Positions 25,558 through 35,338 of a DNA stretch of 64,000 bases are shown here, in pieces. The notes beneath the pieces are model-generated. The model was not told the DNA's origin. It saw nothing but the letters and a program-made list of their open reading frames with translations, and searched no databases. Position numbers and translations under genes: made by a program. The DNA is from Rubellimicrobium mesophilum DSM 19309 (lineage in GTDB: Bacteria > Pseudomonadota > Alphaproteobacteria > Rhodobacterales > Rhodobacteraceae). The stretch is taken from positions 1-64,000 of the forward strand of contig NZ_KK088553.1 of assembly GCF_000600335.2 (NCBI RefSeq), written 5' to 3'. Position 1 is the stretch's first letter; every line of letters starts with the position of its first letter.

Positions 25558-26490
25558 CTAGGGCGCCTCCATCCCGCCCCGGCGCAGCAACCGGAGCTGC
25601 ACCAGCGAGGCCACGAAGACCAGCGCGAAGAGCACGTAGGCCACCGCCGAGGCCCGCCCCATCCGCAGGTCCTCGAAGGCCATCTGGTACATGTACTGCC
25701 CGGTCGTCAGCGCGGCGCGCGACGGCCCGCCCTGCGTGCCGGGGAACAGCACCAGCATCAGGGTGAAGTAGCTCATCCCCGAGATGAAGCCGGTGATGAC
25801 CACGAAGAGGACCGTGGGCCGCAGCAGCGGCAGCGTCACGTGCCGGAACACCTGCCATTCGCTCGCCCCGTCCAGCCGCGCCGCCTCGGAATAGCTCTCG
25901 TCGATGCTCCCCAGCCCCGCCGCGAAGAGCAGCATGTTCCGCCCCAGCTCCATCCAGACGAAGACGAGGATCGCCGACAGCATGGCGAGCCGGGGGTCCG
26001 TCAGCCACCCCGGCCCCGGCAGCCCCAAAAGTCCCAGCAGCCGGTTCAGCAGGCCGTCCGTCTGCCGCAGCACGAAGGTGAAGATGAAGGCCACCGCCAC
26101 GATGTTGGTCACCATCGGGAGTGTGTAGGCCACTCGCCACGCCCCCTGGTGCCGCACCTTGCTGAAGGCCAGCGCGACCAGCAGCGCGAGCGGCACCCCG
26201 ATCGCCAGCGTCCCGACGGCGAAATACAGCGTCTGCCACAGCGTCTTGAGGAACACCGGGTCGGTGGCGAAGAGGTACTGGTAGTTCTTCGCCCCCACCC
26301 AGCGCGGCGGGGTGAGGGAGTCCCAGGTCGTCAGGCTCACATAGGCCGCGAACCCGACGGGCAGGACGAAGAACACCAGCGCGAAGAGGATCACCGGGCT
26401 CAGGAAGAGCCAGGGCGCCACCTCCTTGGAGTTGAGCCGGGACAGCACGGGACGCCTCCTCTCCGGACGGCGCCCCGGGCGGGTCGTCAT
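25558..26490 (-). CDS. Carbohydrate ABC transporter permease (MalF type)
   Basis: The 310-residue protein starts at ATG 26490, overlapping the stop of the binding-protein gene (TAATG). It has six hydrophobic helices beginning with APWLFLSPVILFALVFFVLP, and the EAA loop ESYSEAARLDGASEWQVFRHVTLPLLRP. A longer upstream frame would run into the binding-protein gene and is not supported. It pairs with the MalG-type protein to form the channel of a CUT1 sugar importer. Confidence 0.9.
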   Translation of the reverse strand: MTTRPGRRPERRRPVLSRLNSKEVAPWLFLSPVILFALVFFVLPVGFAAYVSLTTWDSLTPPRWVGAKNYQYLFATDPVFLKTLWQTLYFAVGTLAIGVPLALLVALAFSKVRHQGAWRVAYTLPMVTNIVAVAFIFTFVLRQTDGLLNRLLGLLGLPGPGWLTDPRLAMLSAILVFVWMELGRNMLLFAAGLGSIDESYSEAARLDGASEWQVFRHVTLPLLRPTVLFVVITGFISGMSYFTLMLVLFPGTQGGPSRAALTTGQYMYQMAFEDLRMGRASAVAYVLFALVFVASLVQLRLLRRGGMEAP

Positions 26491-27754
26491 TAGGGCTGCT
26501 CGTCGAGGATAGCCTGGATTTCCGCGTCGGCCTGCGTCAAGGCGTCTTCGGCGCTCATGGTCCCGGCCCAGGCCTGGTCGATGTAGCCGCGCAGGATGCG
26601 GTCCACCTCCGACGCCTGCCAGATGTTGGGCTGCGTCACGGCGCGGCCGGAGGTCACCTCGTCGAGATAGGCCTTGTCGAAGGCATCCGCGTCCCGCCCC
26701 ATCACCTCGAGGTCGGCGTTCGCGCCCGAGAAGGAGCCCATCCCCTTCATCATCCGCCCCGTGCAGGTGAGCCCGTCCTCGCCCGGCGTGCCGATGTAGC
26801 GCAGGAGGTCCCAGGCCTCGTCCTTGGCGTCCGAGGTCGAATCCACCGCCCAGAGGAACGAATAGAGCATCGTCCCCCCGGCCCCTCGTCATGCGGGATC
26901 GGCGCCACCCCCACGGTGTCCGCGAACTGGTCGCCGAAGGCCTCCTGCCAGCCGAACTTGTTCCAGTTGGCGCTGATCTGCATCCCCACCGCGCCCGAGG
27001 CGAAGTTGTCCGTGGTGATCGCGTTCGAGGTGATGCCGTCCGCGAAGAGCGCCGCCTGGTCGCCCAGGATCTTCACCGCCTGCGGCGAGGTCAGGTTCGT
27101 GGACCTCCCGTCCTCCGCGAAGGGCGCGACGCCCGCCGCGAACATCTGGCTGTAGAGCGGGTGCACCCCCTCCGCGACCGAGGTCCCGTAGGCGTAGCCG
27201 CCCACGTCGATGTTCCCCTGGTCGTTGGTCCTGGTGATCTTCTGGGCGATCTCGCGCAGCTCGGCCCAGGTCTTGGGCGGCTCGGTGGTGCCCGCCGCCT
27301 CCAGCAGCTTCCTGTTGTAGACCAGCGCATAGACCGACAGCTCGGTCGGCACGCCCCAGAGCTGGCCGCCGATGGTCGCCGCCCCCACCGTCGCGGGCGA
27401 GTAGTTCTGGGTGATGAAGTCCGCCATCTCCTGCGGCGGCGCCTCCAGCGTCCCGGCCGCGGCGAGCTGCGGCACCCAGACCGAGTAGACGTTGTAGATG
27501 TCGGGCGCGGTGCCCCCCACGCGGCTCGTCAGGATCGTCTGCAGGAAGTCGCCGTAGGCCGTCTGCTGGTGCTCGACGGTGACGCCCGGATGCTCCGCCT
27601 CGTAGGCCCGGAAGCACTCGAGCAGCGGCGCCGCCTGCTCCTCGGTGTAGTGGGTGGCGACCTGGATGGTCTTCGCCTCCTGCGCCACCGCGACCGAGGC
27701 CAGGAGCCCCAGCGCCGAGCAGGCCCCGAGGGCCCCCATCAGCCGTCGTGTCAT
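26490..27754 (-). pseudogene. Carbohydrate ABC transporter substrate-binding protein, frameshifted
   Basis: The repaired product is about 421 residues with a signal peptide (MTRRLMGALGACSALGLLASVAVAQ). It has the extracellular solute-binding family 1 layout: YEAEHPGVTVEHQQTAYGDFLQ, GTAPDIYNVYSVW, GQLWGVPTELSVYALVYNRKLLEAAG and a C-terminal LYSFLWAVDSTSDAKDEAWDLLRYI with RILRGYIDQAWAG. The two parts join if one base is added in the G/C run at about 26874-26885, after PHDEGPG. It is the first gene of the operon and would set sugar specificity. A sequence error is likely because the downstream part is otherwise well conserved. Confidence 0.85.
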
Positions 27755-27869
27755 GAACGTCTCTCCCCGTTGCGCGTGTTCTCGCCCCGGTCCCGCGGGC
27801 CGGGGGCGGCCTTGCTGCCGAGGAGGATGCTAGGCGCGCAGGCCCGCTTGTCCAACGGCCCGCCGCCCG

Positions 27870-30800
27870 TCAGGCCTGCGCCGGCATCCCGTCCAGCACC
27901 TCGCGCAGCTTGGCCGCCAGCGCCTCGACGGTGAAGGGCTTGCCGATCAGGTGCACCCCGGGATCGAGCACGCCGTTGTGGACCACCGCGTTGCGCGAAT
28001 AGCCCGTGGTGAAGAGCACCCGGAGATCGGGCCGCCGCCGCAGCGCCTCGTCGGCCAGCCGCCGCCCGTCCATGTCGGGCATCACCACGTCGGTGAAGAG
28101 GAGCTGCACCTCCGGGTGCGCGTCGAGGAGCCGCAGCGCGGCCCCGGCGCTCTCCGCCGCCAGCACGCGGTAGCCGAGCTCGCCCAGCGCATCGACGGTG
28201 AACTGCCGCACCACCGCCTCGTCCTCGACCACGAGCACGACCTCCTGCGCCTCGCCCAGGGGCAGGTCCTCGCGCCGCTCGCCCGGGGGCTCCTCGGGAT
28301 GCGGCCCGGGGAGGCGCGGCAGGTAGATCTTCACCGTCGTGCCCTGTCCGGGCTCCGAGTAGAGCTTCACGTGCCCGCCCGACTGGCGCACGAAGCCGTA
28401 GACCTGGCTCAGCCCCAGCCCCGTCCCCTGCCCCACGGGCTTGGTCGTGTAGAAGGGGTCGAAGGCGCGGGCCATGACCTCCGGGGTCATGCCATGGCCG
28501 GTGTCGGTCACCGCGATCTGCACGTATTGCCCCGCCGGCACGCCCAGGTGCCGCGCCGAGTAGCGCGAATCGAGATGCGCGTTCACCGTCTCGATGGTCA
28601 GCCGCCCGCCCTCGGGCATCGCGTCCCGCGCGTTCAGCGCCAGGTTCAGGATCACGTTCTCGAGCTGGTTGGGGTCGGCGCTGGTGCGCCACAGCCCGCC
28701 GGCCAGCACCGTCTCGAGCTTCACCCCCGCCCCGAGCGACCGCCGCAGCAGGTCCGACATCCCCTGCACGAGGCGGTTGGCGTCGATGGGCTCGGGCCTG
28801 AGCGGCTGCTGGCGCGAGAAGGCGAGGAGCCGCTGCGTCAGCGTCGCCGCCCGCCGGGCCCCCTCCATGGCCGCGCCCACGTAGCGCCGCGCCCGCGCGT
28901 CCTCCTCTCCGATCCGCCGCCCGAGGAGGTCCAGCGACCCCATCACGGCCGCCAGCATGTTGTTGAAGTCGTGGGCGATCCCGCCGGTGAGCTGCCCGAC
29001 CGCCTCCATCTTCTGCGCCTGCCGCAGCGCCTCCTCGGCCCTCTCGCGCTCGGCGATGGCCTCGGCCACCCGGCGCTCCAGCGTCTCGTTCAGGTGCCTG
29101 AGCTCCTCCTCGGCCCGCCGCTCGCGGTCCATGTCGAGCGAGGCCACCACGCCGCCCGTGACGGCGCCGTCCGCGTCGCGCACCGCCGAGGCGATGAACC
29201 TGACCCAGGCGCGCCGCCCGTCGCCGCGCTGGTAGCTCACCTCGAGCTCCGGCCGCTCCTCGCCGGCCAGCGCCCGGGCGAGCGGATACTCCCGCCCTTC
29301 GACCTGCCGCCCGTCCGGGTGGAAGGAGATCCAGCGGCCGTAGTCCTCGACGCCCCGGGAATGCAGGATCGAATGGCCCAGGATCCCCTCCACCCGCGCG
29401 TTGCCACCGGTGATCCAGCCCCGCGCGTCGGCGAAGACCAGGCCCACCGGCACCGCCTCCAGGACCGCGCGCAGCCGCGACTCGCTCTCCAGCGCCCGCG
29501 CCTCCACGGCCTTGCGGTCGGTGATGTCGAAGGTCACCCCCGGGAAGCGGACGGGCCGCCCCGCATCGTCCGTCAGGCAGCGCCCCCGCGCCACCACCCA
29601 GTGCACCTCGCCGTCACCGTCCAGGATGCGGTATTCGGCCCGGTACTCGCCCCCCGTGGCCAGCGCCTCCCCGATCAGCCGCGCGACCTCGGCCCGGTCG
29701 TCGGGGTGGATGCCGCCCACGTAGTCCTCCACGGGCAGGCCCGCCCGGGCGCGCCCGGGGTCGATCCCGTAGGTCCGCGCGAAGTGCTCGCTGGTGTGGA
29801 CGAGGTCCCGCGCCACGTCCCAGTCCCAGGTGCCGATGCCGCCCGCCGCGTCCAGCGCGAAGCGGAAGCGCTCCTCGCTCTCCCGCAGCGCCGCCTCGGC
29901 CGCCTTGCGCGCCGTGATGTCCACCGAGGAGCCGATCAGCCCCACCACCCGCCCCTCGGCGTCGCGCATCGGCGCCTTGGTGGAGAGCCACACCGCCGGG
30001 GTCCCGTCGGCCAGGCGCACCTCCTCCTCGACCTGCTCGGCCTGGCCCGAGTCCATGATGCGCCGGTCGGTCTCCATGACGGCGCGCGCCTGCGCCTCGT
30101 CCTCCAGGAACTCGGCGTCGGTCAGGCCCAGGTACTCCTCCGGCGGCTTGCCGATGAGCTCGCTCGTGCCGCGGTTGCCGACCAGCATCCGCCCCTCGCG
30201 GTCCTTGGCGTAGACCACGCCCGGCACCGCCTCGACGAAGGCCTTGAGGAGCCGCATCGCCCGGTCGCGCTCGGCCTCCGCCGCCCGGCGCGGCTCGGCG
30301 TCGATCAGCACCCCCTGGAACCGCAGGGGCTTGCCGTCGGGCCCGAGGTCCACGCGCCCGGCCGCCTCGACCCAGTAGTAGAGCCCGTCCGCTCGGCCCA
30401 CGCGGTATTGCCGCACCGAGAGCCCGCCCTCCGCGACGGCCCTCCCGATGGTGGCCACCAGGTCCGGGAGGTCCTCGGGATGCACCGTCTCGACCACGCG
30501 CCCGATGGGCAGGCCCGTCCGGCACGCCTCAGGATCGAGCCCGAAGGACCGGGCGAAGATCTCGCCGGCGGTGAAGCGGTCGGCCGGGATGTCCCATTCC
30601 CAGGTCCCCAGGATCGCCCCGGAGTCGAGCGCGAGCTGCACCCTCTCCGCCTCCTCCCGCGCCCGCGCCTCGCTCGCGCGAAGCCGCGCCTCGGCCTCCT
30701 TGCGCGCCGTGATGTCGCGCCAGAACACCGCGAGCCCCTCCGGCACCGGATAGGCCCGCATGTCGAGCCAGCGCGGCGTCCCGTCCGGCCAGACGTAGCG

Positions 30801-31532
30801 GTGCTCGAGCTCCACGGGCACCCGCTCGTCCATGGCCCGCCTGTAGAGGCGGCCGAGCTCGCTGCCCTCGGAGCCCGGATAGACCTCCCAGTGGCAGCGC
30901 CCGAGGATCTCCTCCAGCGGCCGCGACTCCAGCGCCATCGCGGCCTGGTTGAAGGTCAGGATGCGGAAGTCCCGGTCCAGGAGGCCGAAGGCCTCGTCCA
31001 TGCCGTCGAGCACGCTGCGGAGCCGCCGCTCGCTGTCCCGCAGGCCCCGCTCCGCGAGGACCTGCCCCGTGGTCTCCCGGCAGGCGCAGAAGAAGCCGGC
31101 GACGCTACCCCCCTCGTCCCGGACGGGCGTGTAGGAGAAGGCGAAATGCGCCTCCTCCGCGTAGCCCCGGCGCTCCAGGGTGAAGCGGATGTCGTCCATC
31201 TGCACGGGCTCGCCGCCCAGGACCCGCTCGACGATGGGCGCCAGGTCGTCGCGGATCTCGTGCCACACGTCGAGAAGCGGGCAGCCCAGGGCGGCGGGGT
31301 GCTTGCCCGCCAGCACCTCCACGTAGGGATCGTTGTAGAGCAGCGTCCCCTTGGGCCCCCAGGCCACGAACATCGGCTGGTTCGATCCCATCATCACGCC
31401 CAGGAGCGTGCGCAGCGGCACCGGCCAGCCCTCGGGCGCCCCCAGCGGCGTCGAGGCCCAGTCGAGATCCGCGACCATCCGGGCCACGGGGCTCCGGGCC
31501 GGGCCGTCGAGGATCGGCGACAGGGCCTCCAT
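27870..31532 (-). CDS. Multi-PAS hybrid histidine kinase
   Basis: I prefer ATG 31532, giving 1,220 residues (MEALSPILDGPARSP); upstream starts exist but add basic, unconserved sequence. Six PAS/PAC-type units are readable at roughly 45-160, 170-280, 297-415, 428-545, 555-680 and 687-805, several ending in DITxRKxxE. A coiled-coil leads to HisKA with phospho-acceptor H854 (GGIAHDFNN), an HATPase (N-box NLALNARDAM, G-boxes DTGHGM and GTGLGLS) and a C-terminal receiver with phospho-Asp D1148 (FTDVVMPDMDG). No membrane helix is present, so it is cytosolic. The signal is unknown. It is flanked by two ABC importer operons, with no obvious DNA-binding partner next to it. Confidence 0.9.
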   Translation of the reverse strand: MEALSPILDGPARSPVARMVADLDWASTPLGAPEGWPVPLRTLLGVMMGSNQPMFVAWGPKGTLLYNDPYVEVLAGKHPAALGCPLLDVWHEIRDDLAPIVERVLGGEPVQMDDIRFTLERRGYAEEAHFAFSYTPVRDEGGSVAGFFCACRETTGQVLAERGLRDSERRLRSVLDGMDEAFGLLDRDFRILTFNQAAMALESRPLEEILGRCHWEVYPGSEGSELGRLYRRAMDERVPVELEHRYVWPDGTPRWLDMRAYPVPEGLAVFWRDITARKEAEARLRASEARAREEAERVQLALDSGAILGTWEWDIPADRFTAGEIFARSFGLDPEACRTGLPIGRVVETVHPEDLPDLVATIGRAVAEGGLSVRQYRVGRADGLYYWVEAAGRVDLGPDGKPLRFQGVLIDAEPRRAAEAERDRAMRLLKAFVEAVPGVVYAKDREGRMLVGNRGTSELIGKPPEEYLGLTDAEFLEDEAQARAVMETDRRIMDSGQAEQVEEEVRLADGTPAVWLSTKAPMRDAEGRVVGLIGSSVDITARKAAEAALRESEERFRFALDAAGGIGTWDWDVARDLVHTSEHFARTYGIDPGRARAGLPVEDYVGGIHPDDRAEVARLIGEALATGGEYRAEYRILDGDGEVHWVVARGRCLTDDAGRPVRFPGVTFDITDRKAVEARALESESRLRAVLEAVPVGLVFADARGWITGGNARVEGILGHSILHSRGVEDYGRWISFHPDGRQVEGREYPLARALAGEERPELEVSYQRGDGRRAWVRFIASAVRDADGAVTGGVVASLDMDRERRAEEELRHLNETLERRVAEAIAERERAEEALRQAQKMEAVGQLTGGIAHDFNNMLAAVMGSLDLLGRRIGEEDARARRYVGAAMEGARRAATLTQRLLAFSRQQPLRPEPIDANRLVQGMSDLLRRSLGAGVKLETVLAGGLWRTSADPNQLENVILNLALNARDAMPEGGRLTIETVNAHLDSRYSARHLGVPAGQYVQIAVTDTGHGMTPEVMARAFDPFYTTKPVGQGTGLGLSQVYGFVRQSGGHVKLYSEPGQGTTVKIYLPRLPGPHPEEPPGERREDLPLGEAQEVVLVVEDEAVVRQFTVDALGELGYRVLAAESAGAALRLLDAHPEVQLLFTDVVMPDMDGRRLADEALRRRPDLRVLFTTGYSRNAVVHNGVLDPGVHLIGKPFTVEALAAKLREVLDGMPAQA

Positions 31533-31786
31533 CAGCCGCGCCGAGCCCGAGGCCCGGAGGGTCCCGTCCTTGCGGCGGGGGCGCCCGAACGGGATCGCAG
31601 CGGCATGAACGGACCTCCCGACCTGTCTCGATGCCCCAGCATCTATTCCCGGGCCTCCCGCCTTCAATGTCCCTGCCCGCTTGACCCGGCGGCGCCGGGA
31701 GCCCGCGCGGCGGCGGACGCAAGAGGCCTGGGCAGCCGGCCCAGGCCTGCCGCGAACGGGGGACGATCCCCGGGACGCCGGCCCCG

Positions 31787-33403
31787 TCAGGCCCGCGCCG
31801 CCCGCGCCTCCAGCACCCGGTCCAGCCAGCCCGGGTCCATCTCGGGGACCGAGGACAGCAGCAGCTCGGTGTAGGGGTGGTGCGGCGGCGTGAAGACGTC
31901 GGCCTTGGTCCCCTCGTCCACCACGCGCCCACCCTTCATCACCACCACGCCGTCCGCGATGGCCCGCACCGTGGCGAGGTCGTGGGTGATGAACATGATG
32001 GCGAGGTCCAGCTCCCTCTGCAGCCGGTCGAGGAGCTTCAGGATCCCCTCCGCCACGATCTGGTCGAGCGCGCTCGTCACCTCGTCGCAGATCAGCACCC
32101 GGGGCTCGGCCGCGAGCGCCCGGGCCAGCGACACCCGCTGCTTCTGCCCGCCCGAGAGCTCCCCCGGCAGCCGGTCGATGAAGCTGTCGGGCTCCAGCTC
32201 GATCATCCGCAGGAGCTCCCGCACCCGCGCCTCCACCTTGGCCCCCGACATCCCCGCGTAGAAGGCGACGGGCCGCCCCAGGATCTCCCGCACCCGCTGC
32301 TTGGGGTTCAGCGAGGTGTCCGCCGACTGGTGGATGAGCTGCACGGCCCGCAGCTCCTCCTTGGGGCGCGCCTTGAAGCTCGGGGCGACCGGCCGCCCCT
32401 CGATCCGCACCTCGCCCCTGGACGCGGGCAGCAGCCCCGCGATCACCCGCGCCGTGGTGCTCTTGCCCGACCCCGACTCCCCGACCACCGCCACCGTGCG
32501 CCCGCGATGCAGGTCGAAGCTCACGTCATGGAGCACCTTGACCGCCCCGTAGCCCGCCGAGACCGCCCGCACCTCCAGCACCGGCGCCTCGCGCGCGGGC
32601 GGCTGCTCGGGACGGCGGTGGCTCCGCACCGCCCAGAGGCTCCGGGTGTAGGCCTGCCGCGGACTCGCCAGCATCTCCCGCGTCGGCGCCTCCTCCACCT
32701 CGTCGCCGCGCAGCAGCACCTTGATGCGGTCCGCCATCTGCGCGACCACGGCGAGGTCGTGGGTGATGTAGATCGCCGCCGTCCCCGACTGGTCCACGAT
32801 GTCCCGGATCGCCGCCAGCACCTCGATCTGCGTGGTCACGTCCAGCGCCGTCGTCGGCTCGTCGAAGATGATGAGGTCGGGCTTGCAGGCCATCGCCATC
32901 GCCGTCATCGCCCGCTGGAGCTGCCCGCCGCTCACCTGGTGGGGGTAGCGGAACCCGATCCCCTCCGGGTCCGGCAGCCGCATCCGGCGGTAGAGGTCCA
33001 CCGCCTGCCGCTCGGCTTCCCCGCGCCCCAGGACGCCGTGCATCACCGGCGCCTCGCAGAACTGGTCGATCAGCTTGTGCGCGGGGTTGAAGCTCGCCGC
33101 CGCCGACTGCGCCACATAGGCGATGCGCTTGCCCCGCAGGCCCCGCCGGAACGACTCCGGCGCCGTGACGAGGTCGGTGCCGTCGAACGTCACCTCCCCC
33201 CGTGAGATGCGCGTCCCGCCCCGCACGTAGCCCATCGCCGCGAGGCCCAGCGTGCTCTTCCCGGCCCCCGACTCCCCGATCAGCCCCAGCACCTCGCCCC
33301 GGTGGAGCTGGAGGTCCACGCCCTTGACGATGGGCAGCCAGGCGTCGCCCGACCGCCCCTCGATGTGCACGTCCCTCATGTCGAGGAGGAGCGACCCCGC
33401 CAT
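31787..33403 (-). CDS. Oligopeptide-type ABC transporter, fused double ATPase
   Basis: The 538-residue protein fuses two ATP-binding domains usually split as DppD and DppF. Walker A motifs are GESGAGKST (43-51) and GESGSGKST (308-316). Signature motifs are [10 protein letters not shown] (about 158) and [11 protein letters not shown] (about 425), with Walker [10 protein letters not shown] and [10 protein letters not shown]. The family imports peptides, opines, nickel or related solutes. It is the last gene of a binding protein-permease-permease-ATPase operon, four bases after the DppC-type permease. The solute is unknown. Confidence 0.92.
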   Translation of the reverse strand: MAGSLLLDMRDVHIEGRSGDAWLPIVKGVDLQLHRGEVLGLIGESGAGKSTLGLAAMGYVRGGTRISRGEVTFDGTDLVTAPESFRRGLRGKRIAYVAQSAAASFNPAHKLIDQFCEAPVMHGVLGRGEAERQAVDLYRRMRLPDPEGIGFRYPHQVSGGQLQRAMTAMAMACKPDLIIFDEPTTALDVTTQIEVLAAIRDIVDQSGTAAIYITHDLAVVAQMADRIKVLLRGDEVEEAPTREMLASPRQAYTRSLWAVRSHRRPEQPPAREAPVLEVRAVSAGYGAVKVLHDVSFDLHRGRTVAVVGESGSGKSTTARVIAGLLPASRGEVRIEGRPVAPSFKARPKEELRAVQLIHQSADTSLNPKQRVREILGRPVAFYAGMSGAKVEARVRELLRMIELEPDSFIDRLPGELSGGQKQRVSLARALAAEPRVLICDEVTSALDQIVAEGILKLLDRLQRELDLAIMFITHDLATVRAIADGVVVMKGGRVVDEGTKADVFTPPHHPYTELLLSSVPEMDPGWLDRVLEARAARA

Positions 33404-33407
33404 CCCG

Positions 33408-34334
33408 TCAGTCCTTCAGCCCGCTGGCGCGGTGGAGCTGCCAGTCCACCACGAAGTTGACCGCCACCGTCAGAAGCGCGATGGCCCCGGCGGGCAGCAG
33501 CGGCGTGATGTCCCCGAAGGTGATGAGCGTCGCCGTGTCCCTGACCATGCTCCCCCAGTCCGCCGTGGGCGGCTGGATGCCCAGCCCCAGGAACGACAGC
33601 GCCGAGATCGACAGGAACACGAAGCAGAACCTCAGCCCGAACTCCGCGATCAGCGGCGCCATCGCGTTCGGCAATATCTCCCGCCGCACGATGTGCGCGA
33701 GCCCCTCGCCCCGCAGCCGCGCCGCCTCCACGTAGTCCATCACCACCACGTCCATCGCCACCGCCCGCGACAGCCGGAACACCCGCGTGGCGTCGATCAG
33801 CGCGATCACCAGGATCATGTTGGGGATGCTGGCCCCCAGCAGCGTCAGCAGCAGCAGCGACAGGATCAGCGCCGGGATCGCCATCAGGAGGTCCACGATC
33901 CGGCTCAGGACCATGTCCACCCAGCCCCCCGTCGCCGCCGCCGTCAGCCCCAGCGCCGCCCCCACGCCGAAGGCCAGCGCGGTCGTCGCCAGCGCGATCC
34001 CCACGGTGTTCCTCGCGCCGTAGATGAGCCGGCTGAACATGTCGCGCCCGAGGTTGTCGGTCCCGAGCCAATGGGTCGAATCCCAGGGCAGGTATTGCCC
34101 GCCCACGACCTCCCGCTCCCCGAAGGGCGCGATCCAGGGCGCCAGGAGCGCCACGACCACGTAGAGCGCGATCACCGCCATCCCGAAGGCCGCCGACAGC
34201 GGCATGGTCCTCACCGCCCGCGCCACCGGCCCGCCCAGCAGGCGCCAGACCACCGCCCGGAAGGCCCCGCCCAGCGCCGCCGCCCCCGCGAAGGCCCCCG
34301 CGACCCAGGCCGCCCAGGTGAGAACCGCCGTCAC
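33408..34334 (-). CDS. Oligopeptide-type ABC transporter permease (DppC type)
   Basis: The 308-residue protein has an N-terminal helix followed by five helices. Landmarks are HWLGTDNLGRDMFSRLIYGARNTVGIAL and the coupling loop VVMDYVEAARLRGEGLAHIVRREILPNAMAPLIAEFG, both characteristic of DppC/OppC. It follows the DppB-type gene by four bases on the same transcript. An additional alanine-rich N-terminal segment (first 30 residues) is typical of this family in alphaproteobacteria. Confidence 0.92.
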   Translation of the reverse strand: MTAVLTWAAWVAGAFAGAAALGGAFRAVVWRLLGGPVARAVRTMPLSAAFGMAVIALYVVVALLAPWIAPFGEREVVGGQYLPWDSTHWLGTDNLGRDMFSRLIYGARNTVGIALATTALAFGVGAALGLTAAATGGWVDMVLSRIVDLLMAIPALILSLLLLTLLGASIPNMILVIALIDATRVFRLSRAVAMDVVVMDYVEAARLRGEGLAHIVRREILPNAMAPLIAEFGLRFCFVFLSISALSFLGLGIQPPTADWGSMVRDTATLITFGDITPLLPAGAIALLTVAVNFVVDWQLHRASGLKD

Positions 34335-34338
34335 CCCG

Positions 34339-35286
34339 TCACCTCCGATGCATCAGGCGCGGGTTCGACAGCGTCGAGAGCACGTCCGCCAGGAGGTTCA
34401 GGATCACGTAGACCGCCGCGAAGATCAGCGCCGCCGCCTGCACCACCGGCACGTCCCGCGTCCGCACGGCATCGACCATGAGCTGCCCGAGCCCCGGATA
34501 GACGAAGACCACCTCGACCACGACGACGCCCGTCACGAGGTAGGCGAGGTTCAGCGCCACCACGTTGATGATGGGTGACAGCGCGTTCGGCAGCGCGTGC
34601 CGCCAGATCACCCGCGCGCGCGGCACGCCCTTGAGCCGCGCCATCTCGATGTAGGGCGAGGCCAGCAGGTTCACGATCGCCGCCCGCGTCATCCGCATCA
34701 TGTGCGCCGTCACCACCAGCGTCAGCGTCAGCGCCGGCAGGAAGGTGACGTGCAGCCGCTCGAGGAACGTGGCCCCCGGCGGGATGCTGGCCAGCGTCGG
34801 GAACAGCCCCGTGGATCCGATCAGGTAGACGAGGATGTAGGCCACGAAGAACTCCGGGAAGGCGATGGCCGTCAGCGTCCCCACGTTGGCCGCCCGGTCG
34901 AACCACGAGTTCCGCCACAGCGCCGCCAGCAGCCCGAGCCCGATGGACAAGGGCACCGACATCACCGCGGCAAAGGCCGCCAGGAACAGCGTGTTCCCGA
35001 GCCGCCCCGCCATCAAGTCCGCGATGGGCCGGTTGTTCGCCATGGAGACCCCGAAGTCGCCCCGCACCGCCCCGCCGATCCAGGCGCCGTAGCGCACCCA
35101 GGCGGGCCGGTTCAGCCCCATCTGCTCGCGCAGCGCCGCCAGCGTCTCCTCGGTCGCCGACTGCCCGAGCCGCTGCTGGGCGAAGTCCGCGCCCAGGAGC
35201 TCGATGGCCCCGAAGATGACGACCGTGATGGCGAGCAGCACCAGCGCCCCCAGGGCGAGCCGCTGCCCGACCATGCGCCAGATCAT
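34339..35286 (-). CDS. Oligopeptide-type ABC transporter permease (DppB type)
   Basis: The 315-residue membrane protein opens with MIWRMVGQRLALGALVLLAITVVIF and has the DppB layout, including LGLNRPAWVRYG-type motif MGLNRPAWVRYGAWIGG, GDFGVSMANNRPI, and the EAA-like loop SPYIEMARLKGVPRARVIWRHALPNALSPIINV. It partners with the DppC-type subunit. A 52-base gap separates it from the binding-protein gene upstream, the usual place for a transcript-stabilising structure. Confidence 0.92.
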   Translation of the reverse strand: MIWRMVGQRLALGALVLLAITVVIFGAIELLGADFAQQRLGQSATEETLAALREQMGLNRPAWVRYGAWIGGAVRGDFGVSMANNRPIADLMAGRLGNTLFLAAFAAVMSVPLSIGLGLLAALWRNSWFDRAANVGTLTAIAFPEFFVAYILVYLIGSTGLFPTLASIPPGATFLERLHVTFLPALTLTLVVTAHMMRMTRAAIVNLLASPYIEMARLKGVPRARVIWRHALPNALSPIINVVALNLAYLVTGVVVVEVVFVYPGLGQLMVDAVRTRDVPVVQAAALIFAAVYVILNLLADVLSTLSNPRLMHRR

Positions 35287-35338
35287 GCCGCGACCTCCGG
35301 GCGCGCGGCCCCGGTCGCCCAGGGCCGCGATCGGGTCG

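Noticed and set aside
27951-31874. A 1,307-codon open frame opposite the hybrid kinase
   Set aside because: It is the antisense shadow of a GC-rich coding frame; composition is Arg/His/Pro-rich and no domain is visible, whereas the minus strand encodes PAS, HisKA, HATPase and receiver motifs.
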